Positions 16,988 to 24,800 of a DNA stretch of 64,000 nt are shown here, piece by piece. The DNA comes from Chitinophaga solisilvae. Its GTDB lineage: Bacteria; Bacteroidota; Bacteroidia; Chitinophagales; Chitinophagaceae. How positions within the stretch are numbered: the first letter of the stretch is position 1; each line of letters starts with the position of its first letter. Position numbers and translations under genes: made by a program. The stretch covers positions 51,536 through 115,535 of the forward strand of contig NZ_JAABOK010000018.1 of assembly GCF_009928525.1 (NCBI RefSeq), in the 5' to 3' direction. The notes under the pieces are model-generated. The model did no database searches, was not told where the DNA came from, and saw nothing but the letters and a program-made list of their open reading frames with translations.

Positions 16988-17197
16988 ATGAAAAAGAAAA
17001 TTGTGCTCAAAAAGCTGTCAATCAGCAAATCCACTGTTGCCTCTCTGAATGCTGATCAGCAGCACCATGTTGCGGGAGGTGCGCCAACGTTCACCAGGTT
17101 GGTAAATTGTATGTCCCAGGTGGAAACATGTAATACCATTCCGCGTACAGGCCATTATTGTGTTATCTGTAATCCTTCAGACGTCACGAATCGTTAA
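16988..17197 (+). CDS. Class I lanthipeptide precursor 7
   Basis: 69 residues, GG at 30-31. Cys41, Cys48, Cys58, Cys61 with ETCNTIPRT. Unusual in having an eight-residue tail (NPSDVTNR) after the last Cys, probably a stop-codon shift. Followed by the strongest terminator inside the array. Confidence 0.87.
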   Translation: MKKKIVLKKLSISKSTVASLNADQQHHVAGGAPTFTRLVNCMSQVETCNTIPRTGHYCVICNPSDVTNR

Positions 17198-17209
17198 TCA
17201 GTAATTCTA

Positions 17210-17254
17210 CTCTCCCGCGTGCTTCAGAGCCGCCAACGGGAGAGTTTCTTTTTT
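17210..17254 (+). terminator. Rho-independent terminator inside the precursor array
   Basis: Eight-base perfect stem CTCTCCCG/CGGGAGAG (17210-17217, 17237-17244) followed by TTTCTTTTTT. The loop sequence AGCCGCCAAC also occurs in the gap before precursor 7, so the element was probably copied with its gene. Genes 8-20 and the enzymes either rely on read-through or have their own promoters. Confidence 0.78.
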
Positions 17255-17267
17255 AAAAATTAATGCT

Positions 17268-17465
17268 ATGAAAAAGAAAATTGCTATCGGTAAAAAACTG
17301 GCTTTCAACAAAGCTACCATTGCTTCACTGAACAGCGAGCAGCAGTTTGTGCTGGCCGGCGGTGCAATACCTCCCACTAAGCTCACCCCCTGCATTACAG
17401 GACAGGAAGATACCTGCCCTACAATTCCGTTTACCCATCATGCCTGCGTACGCTGCATGAATTAA
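17268..17465 (+). CDS. Class I lanthipeptide precursor 8
   Basis: 65 residues, GG at 31-32. Cys42, Cys50, Cys60, Cys63; central DTCPTIPFT, with Pro directly after the second Cys. His-His near 57-58. CxxC scaffold. Starts 13 bases after a terminator T run. Confidence 0.88.
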   Translation: MKKKIAIGKKLAFNKATIASLNSEQQFVLAGGAIPPTKLTPCITGQEDTCPTIPFTHHACVRCMN

Positions 17466-17488
17466 AACCTCCCGCAAACTCACGTATT

Positions 17489-17683
17489 ATGAAAAAGAAA
17501 GTAGCACTTGACAAAAAGCTGTCCTTCAGCAAGCAGACCATTGCTTCCCTGACTGTTTCCAATCAGCAGCGGATTGCCGGTGGTAAAGGGCCGGTTACTC
17601 TCCTGCCCGAATGTAGTGGTGATACCTGGCAGGAAACCTGTATTACTTCTCCCGGCCCTGATTATCCCTGCAAATTCTGCTGA
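17489..17683 (+). CDS. Class I lanthipeptide precursor 9
   Basis: 64 residues, GG at 31-32. Cys42, Cys51, Cys61, Cys64; central ETCITSPGP. The spacing between first and second Cys is longer (eight residues) and includes a Trp. Gap to the preceding gene is only 23 bases. Confidence 0.87.
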   Translation: MKKKVALDKKLSFSKQTIASLTVSNQQRIAGGKGPVTLLPECSGDTWQETCITSPGPDYPCKFC

Positions 17684-17709
17684 TTATTAAAACAACAAAC
17701 ATTCCTTTT

Positions 17710-17898
17710 ATGAAGAAGAAAATATCATTGAGGAAGAAACTGGCATTCAGTAAAACAACTGTTGCTTCGCTGAATGCATTTCAGCAGCAGCTGGTAGGCG
17801 GTCGTGTTCCGATTACGAATCAGCCCAATTGTACTACCATTATTGAAACCTGCAATACGCAGCCTTCTCCGAAGGAGCCTTGCTGGATCTGTCAGTAA
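17710..17898 (+). CDS. Class I lanthipeptide precursor 10
   Basis: 62 residues; leader lacks one residue before the GG at 30-31 (QQLVGG). Cys41, Cys48, Cys58, Cys61 with ETCNTQPSP. With precursors 11 and 12 it forms a subgroup marked by VPIT or LPIT after GG and TQPSP in the core. Confidence 0.87.
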   Translation: MKKKISLRKKLAFSKTTVASLNAFQQQLVGGRVPITNQPNCTTIIETCNTQPSPKEPCWICQ

Positions 17899-17956
17899 CC
17901 AGGCCGGATGCATCCTGCATCATGGCGTTTTATATCAGTACTAAAAATTATCTGTT

Positions 17957-18148
17957 ATGAAAAAGAAATTATCATTAGGAAAGAAGCTGACATTCAGCAA
18001 AACAGCTGTGGCTTCCCTGAATGTTTCCGCACAGATACTGGTAGCGGGCGGAAAGCTCCCGATCACATTCAGCTGCGGTAACACCCTTTATGAAACCTGC
18101 GAAACACAGCCTTCTCCGATGGAAGTCTGCAGGCCTTGTATGGGATAG
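17957..18148 (+). CDS. Class I lanthipeptide precursor 11
   Basis: 63 residues, GG at 31-32. Cys40, Cys48, Cys58, Cys61; central YETCETQPSP, shared almost exactly with precursor 12. A recent duplicate by its conserved core and flanks. Confidence 0.88.
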   Translation: MKKKLSLGKKLTFSKTAVASLNVSAQILVAGGKLPITFSCGNTLYETCETQPSPMEVCRPCMG

Positions 18149-18203
18149 TCATTTTTTTTTAACCGGGAAATACCACTGGTATGCTCCTGCAAAATCCATT
18201 TTT

Positions 18204-18398
18204 ATGAAAAAGAAAGTAACCCTGGGAAAAAAGCTGGCATTCAACAAAACAGCCATCGCTTCCCTGAACGCAGCAGAACTGCTGCTGGTAGCCGGCGGTA
18301 AGGTACCTATTACCTGGAGGAACTGTAATGACACTCTTTATGAAACCTGTGAAACGCAGCCATCTCCGTTAGAGCCTTGCAGGGCTTGTATGGCTTAG
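18204..18398 (+). CDS. Class I lanthipeptide precursor 12
   Basis: 64 residues from ATG 18204; the open frame extends upstream to 18090 but only this ATG gives the MKKK leader. GG at 31-32. Cys41, Cys49, Cys59, Cys62, YETCETQPSP. Last gene of the CxxC group. Confidence 0.88.
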   Translation: MKKKVTLGKKLAFNKTAIASLNAAELLLVAGGKVPITWRNCNDTLYETCETQPSPLEPCRACMA

Positions 18399-18465
18399 TT
18401 TCGGACGGTAACGCCTTTTTCTTCTTATCCGGGAAATCCCGGTATTACCTGTAAAATCCACCTGT

Positions 18466-18657
18466 ATGAAAAAGAGAAAACTCATCCTCAGCAAAAAACT
18501 GCTGCTGAAAAAAGACAACATCATCGTACTGAACGCACAGCAACAGGCCAACCTGGCCGGCGGACTGCCGCTTACCTACTGGAGTGGGTGCTGCATTGAA
18601 ACAGACGAATTAACCTGCCCTGCCGGCTGCGTAAGAACAAGCCGCGCGACCTGTTAA
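18466..18657 (+). CDS. Class I lanthipeptide precursor 13 (transitional, five Cys)
   Basis: 63 residues with a changed leader style (MKKRKLILSKKLLLKK) that all later members share; GG at 32-33. Core has five cysteines (42, 43, 51, 55, 63), an early CC pair, and ends in ATC, so it fits neither main scaffold. Preceded by a CCGGGA/TCCCGG hairpin (18429-18442). Confidence 0.85.
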   Translation: MKKRKLILSKKLLLKKDNIIVLNAQQQANLAGGLPLTYWSGCCIETDELTCPAGCVRTSRATC

Positions 18658-18693
18658 CCTGTAATCCTGTTTCTTACCTAGTACAAAACAGCT

Positions 18694-18894
18694 ATGAAAA
18701 AAAGAAAAATTGAACTGAGTAAAAAGCTGCTGCTGCATAAGCAGACCGTAGGTCAGCTGAGCACAGCACAGCAATTACTCGTAGCGGGCGGTATAAATAC
18801 CGTGGTATTTACCTGCACGGCAGAGACGATCGAAGTCTCCGTTTGCCGGTTCTCCGTACCTCCCGGTGGTGGCAGCTGCTGTGTTATACCCTGA
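18694..18894 (+). CDS. Class I lanthipeptide precursor 14
   Basis: 66 residues, leader ELSKKLLLHKQTVGQLS, GG at 32-33. CC scaffold: Cys41, Cys51, Cys62, Cys63 and a VIP end. Gly-rich turn PPGGGS before the CC. Valines replace several of the usual Thr/Ser residues. Confidence 0.88.
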   Translation: MKKRKIELSKKLLLHKQTVGQLSTAQQLLVAGGINTVVFTCTAETIEVSVCRFSVPPGGGSCCVIP

Positions 18895-18930
18895 GTACTC
18901 CCTGTTTATTCACTTCTTTACATCTGAATT

Positions 18931-19131
18931 ATGAAAAAGAGAAAAATTGAACTGAGCAAAAAACTGTTGCTCAACAAAAAGACAGTAGGCCAGCTGAATG
19001 CAGATCAGCAATCAATGATTGCCGGCGGCGCCGATACCTGGATACTTGGCTGCACTGCAGATACCCAGGAAATTTCTGTGTGCCGTGCTACCAGGCCCGT
19101 TCACGGCGGTCCCTGCTGCTTTATACCCTGA
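18931..19131 (+). CDS. Class I lanthipeptide precursor 15
   Basis: 66 residues, GG at 32-33. Cys41, Cys51, Cys62, Cys63; ISVCRATRP in the centre and CCFIP at the end. Trp37 is unusual within the group. The 5' half is nearly identical to precursor 14. Confidence 0.88.
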   Translation: MKKRKIELSKKLLLNKKTVGQLNADQQSMIAGGADTWILGCTADTQEISVCRATRPVHGGPCCFIP

Positions 19132-19194
19132 TGCCGGTACCGGGTACAGATGAAATGAAACATTCCATTTTTATTCACCCACTACATCTGAATC

Positions 19195-19395
19195 ATGAAA
19201 AAGAAACAAATCGATCTGAGCAAAAAGCTGCTGCTCAACAAAAAGACTGTTGCAGAACTGACACCAGAACAACAGGGCCAGCTGGCAGGTGGTTTTATCG
19301 TTACTGTAACCTCTGCGTGCGAAGATACCCGCCAGATTTCCAGCTGCATAGCTACTAGGCCGCGTCCTAATATGACATGCTGCATGATCCCTTAA
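19195..19395 (+). CDS. Class I lanthipeptide precursor 16
   Basis: 66 residues, GG at 32-33. Core begins FIVTVTSACEDTRQISSC; Cys42, Cys51, Cys62, Cys63 and CCMIP. Nearly identical to precursor 17 (a few substitutions), a recent tandem copy, but it lacks the R-type stem-loop upstream that 17-19 carry. Confidence 0.88.
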   Translation: MKKKQIDLSKKLLLNKKTVAELTPEQQGQLAGGFIVTVTSACEDTRQISSCIATRPRPNMTCCMIP

Positions 19396-19415
19396 AGAGC
19401 AAATCAGCCGAACAA

Positions 19416-19442
19416 CCGCCCCATGGCTACAGACAGGGGAGG
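19416..19442 (+). promoter_or_regulatory. Conserved leader stem-loop R2
   Basis: CCGCCCC/GGGGAGG arms around ATGGCTACAGACA, 53 bases before the ATG of precursor 17. Near-identical to R3 and R4, including flanking GAACAA and GACCTCACTTTTTCA. Confidence 0.55.
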
Positions 19443-19468
19443 ACCTCACTTTTTCAACCTGAATCTCC

Positions 19469-19669
19469 ATGAAAAAGCAGAAAATTGAACTGAGCAAAAA
19501 GTTACTGCTCAACAAGGAAACAATCGCAGCACTGACACCAGAACAACAGGGCCAGCTGGCTGGTGGCTTTATCGTTACCGTAACTTCCATGTGCGAAGAT
19601 ACCCGTCAGATCTCCAGCTGCCGCGCTACCCGCCCGCGCCCTAATGCACCCTGCTGCATGATTCCTTAA
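19469..19669 (+). CDS. Class I lanthipeptide precursor 17
   Basis: 66 residues, GG at 32-33. Cys42, Cys51, Cys62, Cys63; ISSCRATRPRP, CCMIP. Differs from precursor 16 mainly by Met for Ala before Cys42, Arg for Ile after Cys51, and near the CC pair. Confidence 0.88.
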   Translation: MKKQKIELSKKLLLNKETIAALTPEQQGQLAGGFIVTVTSMCEDTRQISSCRATRPRPNAPCCMIP

Positions 19670-19687
19670 TGCCGATCAGCCGAACAA

Positions 19688-19714
19688 CCGCCCCACGGCT
19701 ACAGACAGGGGAGG
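19688..19714 (+). promoter_or_regulatory. Conserved leader stem-loop R3
   Basis: CCGCCCC (19688-19694) and GGGGAGG (19708-19714) around ACGGCTACAGACA, 53 bases before the ATG of precursor 18. Confidence 0.55.
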
Positions 19715-19740
19715 ACCTTACTTTTTCAACCTGAATCTCC

Positions 19741-19941
19741 ATGAAAAAGCAAAAAATTGCACTGAGCAAAAAACTGCTGCTCAATAAAGAAACAGTCGCT
19801 GCACTGACAGCAGCAGAACAAAACCAGCTGGCCGGTGGTCTTCCCCGTACAGTCACTTCTGCCTGCGAAGATACCCGTCAGATTTCCAGCTGCCGCGCTA
19901 CCAGCCCAAGACCAGGTGGCCTGTGCTGCCAGATACCCTGA
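19741..19941 (+). CDS. Class I lanthipeptide precursor 18
   Basis: 66 residues, GG at 32-33. Cys42, Cys51, Cys62, Cys63; same SACEDTRQISSCRAT centre as 16 and 17 but LPRTV after GG and GGLCCQIP at the end. The centre is the most conserved block of the CC group. Confidence 0.88.
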   Translation: MKKQKIALSKKLLLNKETVAALTAAEQNQLAGGLPRTVTSACEDTRQISSCRATSPRPGGLCCQIP

Positions 19942-19961
19942 TAGCCGTCACAGCTGAACAA

Positions 19962-19988
19962 CCGCCCCATGGCTACAGACAGGGGAGG
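19962..19988 (+). promoter_or_regulatory. Conserved leader stem-loop R4
   Basis: CCGCCCC (19962-19968) and GGGGAGG (19982-19988) around ATGGCTACAGACA, 54 bases before the ATG of precursor 19. Confidence 0.55.
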
Positions 19989-20015
19989 ACTTCACTTTTT
20001 CATTCTGAAATTTTT

Positions 20016-20207
20016 ATGAAAAAGCAGAAAATTGATCTGAGTAAAAAATTGTTTCTTAACAAAGAAACTGTAGCTTCACTCAACGTTACCCAGCAGGAAG
20101 AAATGATAGGAGGCGCCCTCCCTACTACCACACTGCTCACACAGAAAACTTCTGTATGCAGGGAAAGCAGCCCGTCGCCAACTAAGCCTTGCTGCGCACT
20201 TCCATGA
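20016..20207 (+). CDS. Class I lanthipeptide precursor 19 (first Cys lost)
   Basis: 63 residues from ATG 20016 (the open frame extends upstream but only this ATG fits the leader). GG at 32-33 (MIGG). Only three cysteines, Cys48, Cys59, Cys60: the position matching Cys41/42 of other members is missing, so at most one N-terminal ring fewer. Thr-rich start LPTTTLLT. Confidence 0.86.
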   Translation: MKKQKIDLSKKLFLNKETVASLNVTQQEEMIGGALPTTTLLTQKTSVCRESSPSPTKPCCALP

Positions 20208-20258
20208 TCACCAGCGTTGGGTAGATAAACATTGGGTGCAGGCAACTGTACCTGTTTT

Positions 20259-20291
20259 CACCACCGGCGTGGCCCCTGCTGCGCCGGTGGT
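20259..20291 (+). terminator. GC-rich hairpin between precursors 19 and 20
   Basis: ACCACCGGCG (20260-20269) pairs perfectly with CGCCGGTGGT (20282-20291). No T run follows, so it may protect or process mRNA rather than terminate. Confidence 0.5.
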
Positions 20292-20311
20292 ACATCACTA
20301 AACTATCTGTT

Positions 20312-20524
20312 ATGAAAAAGAAAAAAGTTGACCTTCAGAAAAAACTCGTACTGGTAAGGGATACTATTGCCAACCTCAATGATGACGAGCAATGGCAGCT
20401 CCGCGGCGGCGCTGAAACCAACACCCCCCGCTGTCCCATCACCACCACCAGGACCACCATCACGCAGGAGGTATCCTGCCGCCCTACACGGATATTTCCG
20501 ACCGGTCCCTGTTGTATTGAGTAA
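20312..20524 (+). CDS. Class I lanthipeptide precursor 20 (longest core)
   Basis: 70 residues; divergent leader (LVLVRDTIANLNDDEQWQ) with RGG before the core at 32-33. 37-residue core with Cys41, Cys56, Cys67, Cys68 and a Thr-rich insert (TTTRTTIT) between the first two. Ends CCIE instead of CCxIP. Last precursor before lanC. Confidence 0.86.
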   Translation: MKKKKVDLQKKLVLVRDTIANLNDDEQWQLRGGAETNTPRCPITTTRTTITQEVSCRPTRIFPTGPCCIE

Positions 20525-20572
20525 ATGAAAATCTATCCGGCCCGGCTAACGCTGACGCCTATCCTATTTTAT

Positions 20573-20601
20573 ACAATCGGGATACCACGCTTCCCGGTTG
20601 T
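20573..20601 (+). promoter_or_regulatory. Hairpin before lanC
   Basis: ACAATCGGGA (20573-20582) pairs with TCCCGGTTGT (20592-20601) with one G-T pair. It lies 22 bases before the lanC ATG and is not followed by a T run. It could separate precursor mRNA from enzyme mRNA by processing or partial termination. Confidence 0.5.
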
Positions 20602-20622
20602 ACACGACAAATTGTTTTGAGA

Positions 20623-21828
20623 ATGAGTACTATCAATTCGCAGTTACAGCATATCTATCAGGATGCTGTACAGACACTGCAGGAGGGTAAATTCAGGGAA
20701 GAATATTTCAGCAGCCTCTTTAAAGGACCCTGGGGTGCACTGCTGTTCCTGTTTTACTATGAACAATACGTAGACACGGAAGCCGATAATGCCACCGCCC
20801 TGCTGGAAAAAATCTACGGCGACTATGCCCCGGAAGAAGGTACCAACTTCTCCTTCTGTAACGGCCACACAGGCCCCTTCTGGCTGCTCGACCACCTGAG
20901 CAGACACGATTTTATTGACATGGACGTGCACGCCCTCGCGGAAGATTTTGTGACAGCCGCCATGGTGCAGAATAATTACCAGATCCACTTCAACAACTTC
21001 GATTACCTGCACGGCAGCGCAGGCATCGTACATTTCCTCCTGGGCTTCGCCCACCGGCAGGATGTAAGAAATCACCTGGAAGAATTTGTGACTGCTGTCA
21101 ATAAATTCAGTGAGACGACTGATCTGGGAAGAAGCCTGCCTTTCTTTTATACACACGACGAAGAAAATCCCGTGTATGTAAACTCCTTCAGCCTGGCGCA
21201 CGGCTCCTGCGCCGTGCTCATCATCCTGTCAAAGATATACCAGCTGGGTATTGCACAGGATGCCTGCCGCACGCTCATCAACGAAAGCCTGGAGTTTATG
21301 ATTGCACATCGAAATAAAGTAGAGGTAGATTCCATGCACGCACTCTACCCGGCTATTATGGATGGTAAAACCTATAACAGCCGCCTGGCCTGGTGCTATG
21401 GAGATCTGAATGTAGCCATTGCCATGTGGTATTGCGGCAAAACACTCGGCGAACAACGCTGGATGGATGAAGGTGTAGATATCATGCGCTATAACAGCCA
21501 CCGTAAAACAAACCTGCAGGCAGGTATCGTGGATAACTGCCTCTGTCACGGTTCTGCCGGTATTGCCGCCTTTTACCTCCGCTTCTGGCACGAAACAAAG
21601 GAGCAACTGTTTTACGACTGCGCTATGCACTGGAATAGCCAGGCGGTAGCCGATATCAACTTCTCGGAAGAAGGCGGTAAAGCAGGCATCAAGGTATGGC
21701 AGGGAAAAGAGCGGGACTGGGATTATGCCTGGGATCTGCTGGACGGCGCCGTGGGTGTAGGGTTATCCATGATCTCCCATGAACAGCAGAAACCTCTGGC
21801 CTGGGATGAATGCTTCCTTTTGTCCTGA
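20623..21828 (+). CDS. lanC: LanC-like lanthionine cyclase
   Basis: 401 residues from ATG 20623 (an in-frame TTG lies two codons upstream). Zinc enzyme that adds Cys thiols to dehydroalanine or dehydrobutyrine in the cores. Zinc ligands fit WCYGD (Cys258) and CLCHG (Cys308, His309); SLAHGSC gives His193 in the position of the catalytic His of NisC. An alpha-toroid repeat pattern runs along the chain. It sits directly after the precursor array and 30 bases before lanB. A paralogue lies at 38077-39276. Confidence 0.92.
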   Translation: MSTINSQLQHIYQDAVQTLQEGKFREEYFSSLFKGPWGALLFLFYYEQYVDTEADNATALLEKIYGDYAPEEGTNFSFCNGHTGPFWLLDHLSRHDFIDMDVHALAEDFVTAAMVQNNYQIHFNNFDYLHGSAGIVHFLLGFAHRQDVRNHLEEFVTAVNKFSETTDLGRSLPFFYTHDEENPVYVNSFSLAHGSCAVLIILSKIYQLGIAQDACRTLINESLEFMIAHRNKVEVDSMHALYPAIMDGKTYNSRLAWCYGDLNVAIAMWYCGKTLGEQRWMDEGVDIMRYNSHRKTNLQAGIVDNCLCHGSAGIAAFYLRFWHETKEQLFYDCAMHWNSQAVADINFSEEGGKAGIKVWQGKERDWDYAWDLLDGAVGVGLSMISHEQQKPLAWDECFLLS

Positions 21829-21858
21829 TTCATTTTTAAAACATTTAAAGCATAACCT

Positions 21859-24800
21859 ATGGCTTTATCACATACAGGGTTTTTCCTGCTGAGAAGTCCG
21901 CTGTTCCCTGTTAACCGCTACAGGGATGTGTTTCAGGGCAGCCTGCAGGAACTGGCAGACCGTAATCCCCTGTTCATATATGCGCTGTATATTGCTTCCA
22001 AGGACCTCCTGAAGGAACTGGAAAGATATCTCAGCGATCCGGATGCATTTCAGCAGAAGAAAACAGAGAAACTACGTAAATCACTCTATAAATACTGGGT
22101 ACGCGCCTGCACCAGAAGCACGCCCTACGGCCTGTTTGCCGGCTGTATCACCGGCACCGTAGCAGCTTCCACCCAAATGCAGCTGCACCCGGTGGAACAG
22201 TCACGCCAGTTTGTCCGCCTGGATATGGATTACTTTACCAAAATATGTAACCATGTACAGCAACTGCCGGCTGTCAGCGAAGCGCTGCGCTATTCCCCGA
22301 ATAACAGCATTTATAAAACCGGCGACAAATACCGCTACGCAGAATATACCATCGTCAGCAACCGCCGTAAATACCTGCTTACCTCTGTGGAAGATTCTGT
22401 TTTCATAGAGAAAATCATCCGGGAAACCCGCAGAGGATTAACGATACAGGAAATTGTACAGCTGATCCTGTCGGAAGATGATACCATTGAAGCGGAAGAA
22501 GCAGCTGCCTTTGTAAAAGAGCTGATACATTCCCAGATACTTATATCGGACATAGAACCGAAAATTACAGGTACTGATAACCTGGAAGCCCTCATTAGCC
22601 GCCTTTCATCCATAGAAGATGCAGCAAGGCTGCGCGATGGCCTTGTTGCCCTGCAGCAGTTGTTTGAACAGCAGGACTACGACCGGTCGCGTCTTGCTGC
22701 CATTCACCATACCTGTGATACTGCATTTCCCATAGAAGCCCCCAAAGACCTCTTACAGATAGATCTCTTCAAAACCGCTCCCGTATGCACTATCAGCGAG
22801 GGAGTCATCAACGGTATACTGGAGAAGGTAAATAAACTGACTGCCCTCATCCACGGATTCCCGAAAGGCAATTCGGAGATGTCCGGCTTCATCACCCGTT
22901 TCCGCGAACAGTACGAATCGCAGGAAATGCCGCTGGACCTGGTGCTCGACGGCGAAACCGGCATCGGCTACGGCGCCGGTATTGAAAATACCGTGCACGC
23001 CCCCTTTGTGGAAGATGTAGCTACCGGTGGTGGCAGCGAAAACAATACCATCACCTGGTCTCCCATGATGCAGTTGTGCCTGGAGAAGTACGAACAGTTC
23101 CTGAAAAACGGCGGCAGCTCCGTAGAGCTGACTGACGAAGAACTCACGAAGCTGGGTGATCCTGCCAGCCTGCAGCTGGCGCCCAGCAGTTACCTCTTCG
23201 GTGCTGTGCTGGCCTCTTCGGCTGCCGCCGCCGACAACGGCGACTATACCTTCATGCTGCAATCAGTCGGCGGGCCATCTGCCGCCAACCTCCTGGGCCG
23301 CTTCTGCAGCGGAGATCCCGTGCTGGCGGAAAAAGTGAAGGCCGCCCTGGAAGCGGAAGCCACCGCACATCCGGATGTAATCCTGGCGGAAGTGGTGCAC
23401 TTCCCCGAAGCCCGCGCTGCCAACGTACTGATTAGACCCGCGCTGCGCGAGTACGAAATTCCGTACATCGGCATTGCCAGCGCCCCGGAAGATTATCAGC
23501 TTCCTATCTCGGACCTGATGGTATCTGTCAGAAATAATGAAGTAGTGCTGAGAAGCAAACGGCTCAACAAAATTGTTGTGCCGCGCCTCAGCTCCGCACA
23601 TAACTACAGCTTTAACAGTCTGCCGGTATATAAATTCCTGTGCGACCTGCAACACCAGGGCCGCACCACGCACCTCTCCTGGGATTGGGGCGTGCTGGCG
23701 CAGAGAAGTCACCTGCCGCGCGTAACCTACGGCAACATCATCGTATGCCGCGAAGCGTGGACGATTAGTACCAAAGACGTGGAAAAAGCAGGAGAAGATG
23801 AAGCCGCACAGCTGGCCTTCTTCAACCAATACCGGCAACAGCATGGCATGCCGGAGAAAGTATTGCTGTCTGAAGCCGACAACGAACTGCTGCTGGACCT
23901 CACGCAACCTGCTGCCATACAATTGCTGCTGGATCAGGCGAAGAAGGGCGGGGTGAAGCTGAAGGAATTCCTGTTTGAAGAAAACCAGGGTATTGTGACA
24001 GATGAGCAGCAGCAAACCTATGCGCACGAAATTCTGGTTCCGCTCACCTCCGGAGTACCGGCAGATAAACCGCTGGTACGCATGCCTCCCCGCACCATGG
24101 TGGAGCTGCCGCAGCGCACCTTTGCACCGGGCAGCGAATGGCTGTATGTAAAAATCTACTGCGGCTACCGTATCGCTGAAGAGCTGCTGGCCGGCTACTT
24201 CGCGGAACATCTTCCGCTATGGCAGGAAGACGGCCTGTTTGAGCAGTTCTTTTTCCTCCGCTACGGCGACCCGCAGCCGCATATCCGTATGCGCTTCCTC
24301 AACCGGGAGCATCCCGGTAATAACGACGAACTGCTGCATCGCATAGAAACAGCCATGGCGCCGTATATCCGCATGGGGCAGGTGCAGAAGATACAATGTG
24401 ATACCTATGTACGGGAAATAGAACGCTATGGCGCTGTTACCATTCCGCTGTGCGAACAGCTGTTCCACGCGGACAGCATGGCGGTGCTGGGCACTATCAG
24501 CATGCTGGAAGGCGCCGAAGGAGAAACATACCGCTGGAAACTGGCGATGCGCGCTACCGATATGCTGCTCGATGACTTCGGCCTTTCACTGAAGGAAAGA
24601 AAAGACCTGCTGGCTTCTCTCCGGGAAGGATTTACCTCCGAATTCGGCGGTGCAAAATTATTGCACAAACCACTGAATGATAAATACCGGAAATATCAGC
24701 AGGAAATCTTATCTTTTATGAACGCTGATAACGATGCTGCCAATGAAATTGAAGAGGCCATCGCATTGTACAGGCAACGTTCCGCTGATTCAGTCCCGGT

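Noticed and set aside
15366..20524. CRISPR array
   Set aside because: The regular repeats are coding leaders of precursor genes separated by 150-300 bases, not 25-40 base repeats with short spacers.
23263..24210. Minus-strand open frame of 315 codons inside lanB
   Set aside because: Shadow of the lanB coding strand; LanB has clear family motifs on both sides.
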